From Neelides folsomi (Eukaryota; Arthropoda; Collembola; Neelipleona; Neelidae), in assembly GCA_034687125.1 (NCBI GenBank), contig JAQGBZ010000252.1, positions 28,078 through 92,077 of the forward strand: a DNA stretch of 64,000 bases. Reading direction: 5' to 3'. Position numbers and translations under genes: made by a program. Below the pieces are notes generated by a model. The model was not told the origin of the DNA, did no database searches, and saw only the letters and a list, made by a program, of their open reading frames with translations. This document shows positions 1 through 11,922 of this stretch, in pieces; the stretch's first letter is position 1; every line of letters begins with the position of its first letter.

Positions 1-1678
1 GGTTTCTCACAGCTTTAGCTTGTTATAAGACTTTTCCTAATAATTACACGCTCTATTAATAAATAAACAACACACTTAAATCTGAAACGATATCTTTAAT
101 TTTCCACGTTAAATAAACTAAGGGTTAAATAAAACAAATTCGCCCATTTCATGTTCAATTCAGGTGCAGGGATCTTTCCATTGTTTTCGTTATTAAGAAA
201 TTCGCGAACAATTATTTGTGGCGAGTATTAATTGAGAGCTCTACTACGCGTGCAGTTTACGATTTCTTGAAAAGGTTAAATGAACATGATATTGAGGTTT
301 GTACGAGTTTCCTTTACATGCACCTTTTATTCTAGGAAGAAACCAATTAAAACCAATGCATTCAAGGAATGAGAGCTACGAGATTTTTTAGGGCTAAATG
401 ATAAACGTAGTTAATTACCAACTACTCGCTCAAATCAGGATCACTGATGATGGCTTAATTTACTTTAAAAAATTGGAGAACAAAATTGTTTGTTTTAATT
501 GGTATCTTTTTTCTTCCTTACAATCCACCTCATTTGCATTTAATTTTTACGATTAGGACGCCAATTTGAGTTATGAATCACAAAAGTTTTCCCTTTAATC
601 TTGGCAAGAACGAACTACTTATGTACGTGTCTTGATTATGTCGCAAAAGACCTCTTGTAATTTCCTATGTCCATCCTTGGAGTAATTTTTTTAACTTATC
701 TCTCGTGCTACGTCTTATTATCTCTTGTTTCTTAAAACTTAAACTAACATTATTTTGTACAATCAAAGGAAAAAAAACTAACAGACGAAAAAAATGGTCC
801 TTTGCCCAGTCCTAGCACAACATTATTACATATTTTCATGTCATTTTGCAAATTCATCAATTTGGAAATTAACTTGATAAAGAGCTAAAAGACTTTTATT
901 TTAAAATCTCAATTTCTCTTTTATTACCTTATTTTAACTTTTAATGTTATTTTCATAAACTCTAATGTTTAACTTGAGTACTCACCTTTTAAATTCAATT
1001 TAGTTGCTATTAATAGGTACACGAGGGAATTTATTTTTAGGTGTCTCACGTTACCTGTACATTAAGATATTGACAATAATGTGTCTACTTTTTTAGATTA
1101 TGAATTGTCTCTTAAAAGTCTCAAAAAAATAACCATTCATTCATCGTGCATAAAAGTGTCCTATAAAGTTAGGTCATAAAATAATGAAGGAAAGGAATTT
1201 ACAACGAATTTAAGAATCATTGTTTGCAGTTATCAGATATAACATTTTGTTTGTATTTAAAAAACAAACACAATTAGAGGGTTATGAAATTCCAATCATT
1301 TACATTTAAATACAGTTTAAACAAATATTTTGTAATCACTACGAATTTTTACAAATATTTATTATCAGTTGAATGAACTAATTATTTTCATATGCATCAC
1401 TATATGTAGAGTCATAGAATATATGGACAGTCTCAAGTCTAGGTATTAATACTAATAGAAGACAAATAATTTTATTTTATTTTTATTGATGCTCTTATAA
1501 GCGCGAAGAAATTAATGAAATTAAATCATTTTTAGGAAAACTTAATATTTGTATAAGAACCAAAATGTAATAATACTTAAATGAAAACTAAAAGGAGTTA
1601 TGAAATGTGTGATTTAATTAAGTGAAAGAAAGGAAGAGGAGTTGTGTCTAATAAAATGTTTAATTATGTGATATTTAG
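1..1678. other. no gene recognised; probably elongase intron or upstream DNA
   Basis: AT-rich sequence with no long open frame on either strand. It lies directly upstream of an internal elongase exon, so it is probably an intron of that gene. I looked for the missing N-terminal elongase exons here and did not find one. Confidence 0.5.
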
Positions 1679-3124
1679 CGGTGAAATTAGCGACGCTTCA
1701 GTCTTTTGGGGATGGCTTTTCACACTCTCAAAAATGATGGAGCTCGGCGACACGGTGTTCATCATCTTAAGGAAACGAAAGCTTATCTTCTTGCACTGGT
1801 AAGTATTTCCATATAATACTTATAAGATACAAAATCCTCTTCTCTGTCATTGCTCTGGAATAAATAGTTTAGAATTTTGAACTCAAGTACTTGAAAGTTT
1901 GGGGCTCACTAGTTAACTGTAAATTTTAATAAAAGAGGTTCGACAACAGGATTTGTCTCAGACCGTGAGACCCAAAAGGTAAAGGGATCAAACCCTTCAT
2001 TTCCAAAAATAGGAAATGTGGTAAATTGGATGAGCCGTTTAAAGTACCCAATCCTTTGTATTGGAGCAGTAAATACCAACACCAAGTTTGTGTACAGTGT
2101 TTGAAAAAGACTCAATGTTAGAAAGTTATTTGGATATTATTTGTGCAAGTGACAAATTTTGAGAAATGAGGGATTTTCTTCTCATTCAACCCAAATACCC
2201 AGAAAACTGTGTATTTTAAAACAAACTCATTATTTAATGTACCACTTGACTCAAGTGAGACATCAAAAGGAGATTTAAAATTCCCCATCTGTGATTTGGA
2301 AAGAGTTTAAATAATTAAAGGAGGAAATTGCATGGGGTGCTCAAGTTATTGTCTCTCTTGTTGATCTTAGGCGGTAGTTATTACTATTACTAGTTAGTAA
2401 GATGTTTAGTTAGAATACCTCCATGCATTCAATTAGCAGAGATTTTCTATTTAATGCTATTTGTTTGACTTCCTACCTTCTGGTGATAATCGCCCATTGG
2501 CCCACTTCACTATTAAAAGTCAAAGCCGGTTTTAGACCCAAACAAGCCCTTTGCATATTGAGGTCACTAAACGCCTCTTGGGCCTCCGTTTCAGCATTGC
2601 CCTTCCAATTAGCAAGGGCTGAGCGGCGATGAAGATTAGAAATCCTTTCCTAGTATACAATATTATAGTATTCATTTATTCATAAGAGAAAGAGTTGTAC
2701 AAAATGGAGGAGTCTTATTTAACCGCATTAAATTGTGATGTCTTGCAGGTATCACCACATCACTGTCCTTCTCTACACTTGGTACTCCTACGCTGATCAA
2801 ATCTCTCCCGCTCGTTGGTTCATCGTGGTCAACTTCTTCATTCACTCTCTCATGTATACGTATTACGGGTTGAGAGCCATCGGAGTTTGGGTCCCGAAGC
2901 CGATCGCAATGTCGATAACGATTCTCCAGCTGAGCCAGATGGTCGTCGGAGTCATCGTGAACGGATACGCATACAGGGCGAAGGCCAAAGGACTCGAATG
3001 CGACGTCTCTTCCCACCATCTCCATATGGGCCTGGCGATGTACGCTTCATACTTCCTTCTCTTTGCCCATTTCTTCTACAGGGCGTATTTCTCCCATCCG
3101 AAGAGGAAGCTGAAAAGCAATTAA
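1679..3124 (+). CDS. ELOVL6: elongation of very long chain fatty acids protein, ELOVL6-type (3' part)
   Basis: Condensing enzyme (3-ketoacyl-CoA synthase) of ER fatty-acid elongation. Two exons are seen: 1679-1798 (acceptor TATTTAG, donor GTAAGT) and 2749-3124, which ends in TAA. The exon join creates the catalytic histidine box HWYHH, followed by [11 protein letters not shown]. The stretch before it ([19 protein letters not shown]) is diagnostic of the family. Downstream are [16 protein letters not shown], several hydrophobic membrane helices and a basic C-terminus, HPKRKLKSN, consistent with ER retention. The spacing and wording resemble ELOVL3/6, which extend C12-C16 chains, rather than the polyunsaturated-fatty-acid elongases. 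Roughly the first 120-130 residues are missing and must lie upstream, outside the window or unrecognised. The 5' edge of the first exon is approximate, because a second AG 12 bp downstream could also serve as acceptor. Confidence 0.9.
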
Positions 3125-4657
3125 AGCTAGTTAATAAATTTAAAAATTCCAAGTTTATATAAATATTATAAATATTACTTTGTAATTTAATTCCCCTGCT
3201 CTTAATCAATTATTATGTGTCTACCAGACCAACCCACACACGCCCGACGGTTCCAAGCTCCGACCCTCCAAAGTCGACTATAATGTATTCTAATAGGTTA
3301 ATTTAATCACTCGGTTCCTCGGGGAGGGAAATGGGCATCCGGAGACGGCTTTTACGTTTAAATAGTGTACTTATTGTTATTTGAAGACTTGTGATATAAA
3401 TATGAGAGAAGGACTCGACTCATCCCTGGACTCCGGAGAGGTATAACCTTCACTCCCATATATAATGCACCCGTTTGTAGGGATATCTAGTTATATTCGT
3501 TAGTTGTTGATGTTATACTAGATTAATTTTCTATAAGAGCAAACACCTTAAATCCAAGTAACTTTTACTGTGGGCAATGGGAAGCGATTCCGCCTCAAAA
3601 ATCCAAATCACTTTACAGAATGTACTCCAATTTACAAATTATTTACTTCAATTCTCTCATTACTTTTTTAAGCCTCAATGTGACAAAAATACGAGTATGG
3701 AAATGTAATGTATGGTAATTATGTGTATGCGTTTCGTACTGTTATTGATATAAAGCCGTGAATACTTAGATATTATCTACTTACTTAAAAGTGTACATAT
3801 GATCAATTGTAAATATTTCAAAACAAGTGTGTTATTTCTACATGTATGAAATAAAATATGATAATATATTACAATGATACATTAAATGTGGATGATTCGG
3901 GTCTTCTGGTTCTTCAGTGGCCAATTGAATAAAAGGAAGTTAATAAATAAGGGTTAACATATTTTTTGGAGTTTTTACTTGCGCCTCGGGAACCAACAAC
4001 TTGGAATGGACGTCTCGTTTGTGGCATAAAACCTAATGTGCAAAACACAAGGGATTCCCTGACCTTCCCATGGATCTTTATCGACGTATAATCCCTCTTG
4101 ACGTGAGTTGATCCGTTGATGGTGGTTCGGATGGATGACTTCATAAGGAATCAGGACGTGAAAGACAAAAAAGCAACCCTTTGCCCCTCAAAGATGCGAA
4201 TGGAGATTGAAAGTATATATGTGTGGATTCGGCAGAGCGATTACAAACCACAGGAAACTCCCTTTTCAATCCCATAATCCTCAAATGTTCATAAACATGA
4301 GATACATGTTTAGAGTCAACGTGTATTTTGGGATTATGATATGAATCCATTCTTGAGAGATTTCTTTAATTGCACTATCTCTTTCAACCGAGGCAGTAGA
4401 CCCACAATGCTGAAAGACGCAAAAAGTTTTTTTTCAACAATAAACCCAACCTTTAATAATACATGCACCTTCTATGATCCATCTCGAACCTCATAATATG
4501 ATTACAAAGTACTATACTTATTGCCCCTTGTTTGAGCTAAACAATGTGGATTATATTGCTGCTTAAAAATCTTTTTTTATTCATTTTTTAAAGATAAATC
4601 TCAATCAAGACATTGACCGTCAAGCTCATGAATGCCATTGTTAAGGGATGTCTGAAT
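3125..4657. other. intergenic, no supported gene
   Basis: Contains the elongase 3' UTR and AT-rich spacer. Short open frames on the minus strand (3914-4144 and 4141-4350) have no domain, signal peptide or splice logic and look like chance. Confidence 0.5.
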
Positions 4658-4976
4658 TTAACCAAACATTACGGGAGGTTTCTTACCAGGTGCTTTTCCT
4701 ACGAAAATACAATACAAAATATCATAAAGAGAATCACAAGTAATTTTGTTGTTTGAATGTGTTAAGTATATAAATATTTTGATGTTGAAAATGATAAATG
4801 AATTTATGATTTGTATTATTACCACTTTTTTGCATATCAATAAAATATTCATTGTCTTTTTCCATGAAATTGTCAACGGCTTCATCAAGTTCGTCTTGAG
4901 ACGTTGCGGAGACTTGAAAAAAATTGAAGACAAAAAAGATGCTTAGCATCGTGTAAATTATGAAGATCCACCTCAT
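4658..4976 (-). CDS. small secreted peptide, putative neuropeptide-like precursor
   Basis: Two-exon model on the minus strand: 4976-4823 (donor GTAATA) and 4698-4658 (acceptor TTTTCGTAG), phase 1, giving 64 residues. Residues 1-24 (MRWIFIIYT...FQVSA) form a strong signal peptide. An acidic spacer follows (DELDEAVDNFMEKDNEYF). The splice supplies a basic tail that ends SGKAPGKKPPVMFG before the stop. A terminal glycine is the usual donor for C-terminal amidation, and GKK is a classical amidation plus dibasic cleavage site. The tail could therefore release an amidated PPVMF-type peptide, or a longer KAPGKKPPVMF form. I do not recognise a known neuropeptide family. Alternatives are a small secreted defence, gut or gland peptide. 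The coding status rests on the signal peptide and the in-frame splice; function is inference. Confidence 0.6.
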
Positions 4977-6384
4977 GGTTTTATGCTCAAATTATAGTGT
5001 GATTTAAATATTAAAACTTCAAAGGGAAAATTTAAGAATAAAATGAAGAATTTTATTCACAAATTCATTTTTATATTAAATAAAATAGTTTACATAAACA
5101 GCTTAAACACCTGCGAACGAGGAAAGTCAACACAAACTGAAAGATTTATGTTTTATGAAAAATATTATTGTATTTTTTGAAAGGAAGTGATAAAAATTTC
5201 AATACGTTAAGTAAGGTTATGAAATTTTTGTTTTGGAAAAATAATCGACATATTGAATTTTTTTAACCGTTCCTACACAAAAAAACCCTTCAAGGTTTTG
5301 ACTTTTATGGAACCATTCACGAATGATGTTTTTATGTATAAAAGGATATTATTCCTTTAAGTGGATTTATCTATTTAGTTGGTGTATACCTACATGCGTA
5401 TCTTTAACATAATTAGGCAAGTATGGTCGAAAATCTAAAATTATTGTTGTATCATTTACATTATTATTCATTTGTTTCCGCAATTAAGTTTACTTTTCTT
5501 TGCAAGAGAAGAATAAAGACTCCATAAAATAAAGTAACAATTTGAGGTTGATCAAGGAAAAATTAAATATACATTATTTTTGATATAACCATATTTATGT
5601 TTTTACTTAAAGTTAGATTTATATTATATATGTATGTACGAGAATATGGAAATATAAACATTGCATATGATTATGAGACATGCAACACTCTATACTACTC
5701 TATAAGCAAACTACAAAATCGTAAAGTAATAAAATTTAAATACAGATAGTTTCAACATTGATGAAATGAATGATTAATATTTTGGCCGAAAAACACATTA
5801 ATCATTTGAATTTATTTATTCAAACTTTTGTTAAAGTGTTTAATTTAACTTCACTTAGAAGTTTTGCAAAGTGTATAAAAAACTGAAAACAATTTGCTCC
5901 AAGAGCTTCTAATGTATATGAGATACGATACAATAAAATACTTATATTTTTCTGGGTATTTTACATAAATAATTTTCATTGTTATCATTTTTTTCATATA
6001 GGTAAAAGACAATTAATCTAGAATTTCAGTCAATAAAGAAACATAAGACTTACTTTTAGAATAACAATATAGGGCAATTAAAAATAATCAATATGGAAAG
6101 AATTTAGCACTATCAGATCATACCATACACACGATTCGCCGTAAAGTTCTCTCATAAATCGACAAACTTCGGAAGGTTGCAACCCTTGTGACCAATATAC
6201 TCAAATTGTTGATCTCTGTTCTTCAAAAGAGTTAATAAGTAAACGATTTCTTGGAACTTCTGGTTTTGCGTGAATTTTAAGATACTCAAATAATTTAAAA
6301 AATTAATTGATTATTTTCCCTATGTTTCCAATGTAAATTTGAATTTTGCATAAGACCAATAAGACACATAATTTGGTATGATCT
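4977..6384. other. intergenic, AT-rich
   Basis: Very AT-rich spacer with no open frame above about 60 codons that looks coding and no RNA gene that I recognise. The promoter of the small peptide gene should lie at its left end. Confidence 0.45.
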
Positions 6385-6522
6385 TGGACCCGGGATGACC
6401 GGAATTAGCAAATGGCGAATTTCTGTTATTTTTGTCGTTATCCGGACGAACATTCGCATTTCTAACGCTGCAAACGCACACTTTCCTGTAAATTCGCTAA
6501 TTTTGGCTATCCCCAGTCCTGG
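6385..6522. repeat. possible small inverted-repeat element (MITE-like)
   Basis: The stretch begins with GGACCCGGGATGACCGGAAT followed by TAGC, and ends with a sequence whose reverse complement begins GGACTGGGGATAGCCAAAAT followed by TAGC. The two imperfect arms are about 35 bp and face each other over a GC-richer core of about 70 bp. This stands out from the AT-rich flanks. No clear target duplication was found. Confidence 0.3.
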
Positions 6523-6592
6523 TATTTAAAATAATAAAAATTAAAGTAGTTATATAGGGTTTGGACCTTTTGGCTAATAAACATCGGAGGGA

Positions 6593-7527
6593 ATGAATTA
6601 TTATCAAATTCTTGAAGTTGAACAATGTGCAACTTTTGATGAAATCCGTAAGGCATATCGCACACTTTCCCTCAAATGCCACTCGGACAAAAATCAACAC
6701 AATCAAAAAGAAGCCACAATGACATTTCAAAAAATATGTGAAGCACATAGAACAATTTCATGTCCAGAATCTCGAAATGATTTTGATATTGAGCTTGAGA
6801 GTGAAGATAATTACTGCAATTGAGTCGTTTGAAGAATCGAGAGGATCCAAAAAAGAAGAAAAATATCATTTCAACTAAAGAGACAATAAAAACCAGAAAG
6901 TCAAAGATTATTCTCACGGGTTCTGCGTGCTCAGTTTTGAAGCAATAAAAAAGATGTTTGATTTCCCAATTGTAAGACAAAATAGGATTTCGGACCCTGG
7001 GTTGAGTGAAAAGATGAAATCTCCAGGAATTGATGACATTTTTACACAGAGCGAAATTGTAGGAATGAAACTCTCATTTGTGAATGTGAAAGACTCAATT
7101 TTAATTAATTGTGACATTAAGGGACATCTCTGATTGTATTTGTACGATCATCTCTGATTGTATTTTGGAGAATTGTGCTATTGACGGAGGGCGAATAACC
7201 AATTGCCGCTTTACATTTTGTTCAATTCACTCGACAGAAATCAAAGAGTCAGTTGCAAGCCAGTCCCTTTTATACTTTACTCAAGTTAATGATTCCGTCT
7301 TTATGCAATGTTCTCTTCTTGCTGGATCAAGATCTTTATTTCAAATGTCGGAAGTTCGAAGCGCTACTGTGAAATCGTGTACATTAAACAAATGCAGCGT
7401 GAAGTCTTCTGCTCTTGCAAAATGCAAAATTTTTAATTCCAAGCTAAAAGACACAACTCAAACCAATTGTAATACTAACCAAAAACTCAAATATCCTCCT
7501 AAGACTCATACTGTACTCGCTGCATAA
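6593..7527 (+). pseudogene. decayed J-domain protein fused to a beta-helix-like repeat domain
   Basis: An intronless stretch reads as one protein only if about three frame changes are allowed. Frame 1 (6593-6823) is a J-domain: YYQILEV, then EIRKAYRTLSLKCH. Its HPD motif is replaced by HSD (KCHSDKNQHNQ), which should abolish Hsp70 stimulation. A lysine/arginine-rich linker continues in another frame (about 6824-6925). The third part (6927-7133) begins SFEAIKKMFDFPIVRQNR. The fourth (from about 7120 to 7527) has many short degenerate units rich in N, C, S and T (SDCILENC, ITNCRFTFC, VKSCTLNKCSVKSS). Such units are typical of right-handed beta-helices and resemble pentapeptide-repeat proteins. 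A 24-bp tandem duplication lies at about 7124-7171. It could be a retropseudogene or a decayed transferred gene. I do not know the parent gene. Confidence 0.55.
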
Positions 7528-8115
7528 ATTCAATGTAAGAGAATAAAATTTCTAGTTTAGTTTATATGAGATTTAGCTTATTTTACTACATAAATTCATA
7601 ATAGATTTAACATAAGCTCTTTATTTATCCAGCGTTTTATCCTTGGTCATAATATACATAAGTTAATAATCGATGGATTGAAGATACCATATAGTAAGCC
7701 ACTTATGATCTGTTGATTCGTCGATCTGGAGTTTTGTGTTCATCATTTTATATCCCATCAATACAAAAAGGTTGATTAACGATGTTATGAGAGGCATTGG
7801 AGGAATTGGTCCACCAGTGTTTTTGCCACGTTTTCATTGAAATCTTTTTTACAATATGGATATGATGACCATTGAGATTTATGGAAAACGCGGAGAAATA
7901 TAGATGAAAACTAGGGATTTTTATAGATATTTTTGCATATTTTTTTGTTTTACGATAATTTTATAATGAATAAGCCAAATAATTTTTTAATGGAACCATT
8001 ATGGTTGATAAATAAGATAATTTACTTAAACAATAATAAACATTTACAGTGTTTCTATAAACTTTGCACAATATGAGTTGGTGAAAGGATACTTGTCAAG
8101 CATTGCTTGAGATGT
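7528..8115. other. intergenic, no supported gene
   Basis: AT-rich spacer between the J-domain remnant and the end of the convergent protease homologue. Nothing coding or structured was recognised. Confidence 0.45.
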
Positions 8116-9400
8116 TCAAATAGCGTATGTTGGTACGTGTTCTTCTATCGTGGGTTCATTAAGATTTTTACTCTTCTCTGGTTCAGTTTTTGAAATGATC
8201 CATCCTAGATATTTGTCAACTCTTGTGAAAATAGCTGGGAATCGATTGCATTCAACACCCCAACTAAGAATTCCAATTTGCTGATAAGTATTGTCAATCT
8301 TCATCATAAGTGGGCCACCAACATCTCCCTAAAAACAATTTTAAAATCTTAAGTAAATTATACCACCTATTTTACAAATATCAGTAAAACAGCATTAAAT
8401 CCTCCATAAAAGTCATTAATTTAATTATGTATTTTTACCTTGCAAAGATCTTCCGAATCCTCAGATGTTGCTCCAGCACAGATAACATTATCTGTGATTC
8501 GAGCTGCCGTTTCGTTTCCGTATTTCATATAAAGATCCGTACAGTTCTTGTTTGACCGAATGTTTAGCTCCATTTCGAAAACTTGTTGAGCATGAAAAAT
8601 ATCAGCAGTGAAAGATTTGAGAACTCCTTTTGATTGAAGCGTTCCCCATCCAGCAAAAATGGCTTCAGCTCCTGGTCTTTGAAACGGAGGTGTGCTGGAA
8701 TCGCCGTAAAGGCAAATTGGTTGAATGTAAGTCCCGAATTGAACTGGAGCATCAAGAACTAAGATCCCAACATCGTTTTTCTATACAAATACAAGAAATT
8801 CAAAAGTAGGTTTATTAATTTTAATGTAAGACAATTTTTATCAGAGTTGAATTTAATAGTTTTTTAATATTTACTTTTGATTTGGAATATCCTCTATGTT
8901 TGAATGTCTTTTTAACTCCTCTAATTTCAAAGTCACCATCAGGTACATCTTCTTCTCCCAAGTATACTCTCAAGGTTGTAATATCGTCAACTCTAAATCT
9001 ATTTATTAATGACTGTGTAATTATTGGGGTTTTAATTATCAAGTAATGTTTATTTGACATACTTTGTCAAACAATTAGCAGCTGTCAATATGTGAATGTT
9101 GTCAATGAGTGAACCAGAACAAAATTGATTTTTTGAATTAATTATCGCCACCTAAAAAGGAAGTAAATTAACTTTAGCCATTAAAAGAAATTATTTTGTG
9201 TTTACCATCCAAGGGAATTTTCTGTTGAGCGAATGTGTGACATTTGTTGCAATTCCACTCCGGGTCAATTGGGTTGTCCCACAACTTAATGGATACGGAT
9301 ATTCATCAAATGCTAGAGCTTGCCGCGGCTCCCGATGAACTAAAGAACTCGGAAGTGAGAAAGCTAGAGGAAGAAAGAAGATCAACACTGCACGTTTCAT
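8116..9400 (-). CDS. secreted trypsin-like serine protease homologue, catalytically dead
   Basis: Five exons on the minus strand: 9206-9400, 9063-9151, 8875-8998, 8439-8780 and 8116-8328, all in phase; about 320 residues. Start chosen at the Met of MKRAVLIFFLPLAFS (signal peptide); an upstream in-frame Met at 9427 is possible. The S1-family fold is clear: KFPWM, CSGSLIDN, TAANC, KNDVGILVL, ICAG, DLCKGDVGGP, GILSWG and YLGWI. Two of the three catalytic residues are replaced: His in TAAHC is Asn, and the Ser of GDSGGP is Val. The Asp (KNDV) and the specificity-pocket Asp before CKGDV remain. The usual activation site R-IVGG is absent. Family knowledge: such homologues act as cofactors or decoys, for example in prophenoloxidase cascades. 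The role here is inference. The tail after GWI extends about 26 residues. Confidence 0.85.
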
Positions 9401-9427
9401 TGCACCGAGATTTCGGAAAATGGTCAC

Positions 9428-10068
9428 TTGATGTGTCGTTTGCTACAGAGACTTTGAAAATGAGATGAACAGCTTTGTCTGCTTGAGCCACTAACTATTA
9501 AAGAGACAAACTTGTTTCCTCTCGTCTTCATTTAAATCCTCTCACGAATTTTGTTTTTTGATTAGAAGGTAAAACCGGAATTGACTTCTCCTTTCCCTTT
9601 CATACCTCATAAATCCTCAAAGTGCACCAGAGATTCAAATGCTAAAGAGAAAGTTTAAGCCGAAGAGCAACTTAAAGATATAATGAATGGCAAATGTCAA
9701 TTTGGTCAATTTCCCAATTAAATTATACAAATCTTGAATTCAATGTCTTTGTCTTGCAAAGTACCCACATTAGTACCAATCACAATAATTTATCTTTGTT
9801 TATCCTTGTATTTACTATATAGAAATTTTTAGGCATTTATGCGAATTTAAACGAATCTTCAAAATTAAATAATTCAGATGCTTTATTAGAATGAATTCTC
9901 TTCAAGTGTGTTTAATGATTTAATATATGTAACAATTAATTATTATGAAATATAGTGATATGAGTACAAAGATTATTTTATTTTCACCTAATCAAATTAT
10001 AATTATTATGTTAAAATGTAAAATACTTATATTATTTTTAATAAATAGTTTTCTGTAGTCGCTTGCGG
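9428..10068. other. intergenic between two minus-strand genes
   Basis: Holds the presumed promoter of the protease homologue (just above 9428) and the 3' flank of the next gene. Otherwise AT-rich with no recognisable feature. Confidence 0.45.
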
Positions 10069-11922
10069 TTAATCACAACTCCATTGAAGTCCAAACTTAA
10101 GCTTTCTTTTCGATTCTTCAGAATCTCTAACAAACTTGCTTTGCTTGCTGCTATCATACAAGCCATTAACTGTAGCAATGTGGGCTGTGACAGCTTGTCC
10201 TGACTCTGGCTCATAAAGTGACATGCTAAAAGGTTGATCAAATGTTAAATGGAAAATTCCATCAGAAGTGAGCCCCTTTGTTGGTTCTTTCACGGCCAAG
10301 TCCACCATTTCTCTAAATGTGTTATTTCCATATTTAAAGTGAGTATCTCCCCATTCGATTTTTTCAAATCGTGCCAATCCGTCTGGATCTGGATGAGGAC
10401 GCGGAGGAATTTTAAACGTTTTTGTTATCCCAGTTGCTAAATCTGGATACACTTTGGTTTGATTCCCAAAGTTGTCAACGAAGAATTCATCAGCGTATTC
10501 TCTCATGCTCGATATTTGATTAGCTATCAATAATCATCATTTAGAAATTTGAAAGTAAAGTAAAGTTAGCTATGCAAATCTTTCACCTGTTACAGTTGCA
10601 ATAGTTAGACCAAATGTTGTAATGTCGAATGCATGAGCTTGAACCAGTGGCTGAACAAAGTAAGGATTTCTTCTTCTAATTCTTTCTACAGAGAAAGCTT
10701 CACTCCCCAAAGCGTCATTTGCATCAATTTGACAAACTTCAACTCCATACTGTATTAATAATAAATTCCAAATTATAACTATATTCAAATTTATATATAG
10801 TAGGAAGCGATGCTACAAAATTATCCTACTTTATCATGATCAAAATGGCCAAATGATCTCAATGAGATTGCCGGAACTCTGACACGAATTTTTTGTCCTG
10901 GTGTTAAGTTGACTGGATTTTTATTCAAATCTTGATATCTCGTTAATCTCAAGAACTTTTTACCTCCCTGAAAATTAATATTTATTACTTTTTTATGTTA
11001 TTGCATTGATTGATTTAACTAAGGGTTAATTAAAGTGATTTCCAAACCTTAAGTGGAAGATAAACACCAAAAGCAGTTTTGTCTGTCAATTCAAAGTACC
11101 GGAAAGTTCCTTCGGTTTGAAGAAATCTCACTTTCTCTTCTCTTTCTGGACTTCCTTTTGGACCAATGAAGAAATAACCTTCACCTTTGTCTCTCCATCG
11201 ACTTGCCCACTGGTTCTTATAGGCGAAAGTGTTGAGATATACTGCAGCCGTTGATTGGGAAATAACTGGACTTGGATGATCCCCTATTGTTATTGTTTAA
11301 TATATTAATAGTTGGCAATTAAAATCAAACAATTATGTACAATTGCAAAGAGATAATTAAAATATGTAAAATGCTCACATATTGGAATGAATTCAGGGAT
11401 TTTTCCATAAGTTTGGTCAGAGACGAGTGAGTTGATTTCTCGGATTGACGAAATGTCACTTGGCTTTGTTCCTTTAAAGTAATGATATTTTGTATTGAGC
11501 TTGATCATGTTGTTGGTAAGTCCAGTTCCGTTCCTTCTGGCTGTATATATTGTACTCGTATAGAAGAAACTTGGCTCCTGTACAAATTAAAACGATTAAA
11601 ATGATTAGAGAAGTAGGAAGCAAATAATCAAATTAAATGGTTTAAAAAGCAGCGTCGAACAAACCCTATTGAACTTTTCTATAAAATCAGATTGGGCATC
11701 GATGGTGTCGAGCCCAGCTTCGTAAACGGACGATCCATAAGGCGTCTTTGGAACAAACCAAATCTTCTCATTTTCAAGTGTTACGAGGACAAGTCCCATA
11801 ATCGGATTTTCAATCGTCCAGCCGTTGTTTTCCTCCAGCGTGACCCGCTTGGAGACCCAGGTAGCCTCGAGGGTTGTCCCCGAAAGTAAGACGAGTATTA
11901 CGAACACGTCCAACGAGGCCAT
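10069..11922 (-). CDS. secreted protein of unknown family
   Basis: Six exons on the minus strand: 11665-11922, 11379-11577, 11048-11283, 10830-10967, 10587-10749 and 10069-10523. All join in phase to give about 482 residues. The start is Met in MASLDVFVILVLLSGTTLEA, a clear signal peptide. There is no further membrane span, so the product is probably secreted or lumenal. Potential N-glycosylation sites are NGT, NQT and NNT. Recognisable segments include WASRWRDKGEGYFFIGPKG, FRYFELTDKTAFGVYLPLK, PGQKIRVRVPAISLRSFG and a proline-rich IPPRPHPDPDG. The body looks beta-rich, with even hydrophobic alternation and few cysteines. I do not recognise the family. Two secreted-protein genes lie in the same orientation here, but they are not homologous. 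Confidence 0.75.

Noticed and set aside
2423..3209. Short frames overlapping the elongase intron and last exon on both strands
   Set aside because: Shadows of the elongase coding exon or intronic noise.
3914..4350. Adjacent minus-strand frames of 76 and 69 codons
   Set aside because: No signal peptide, domain, splice sites or codon bias; probably chance.
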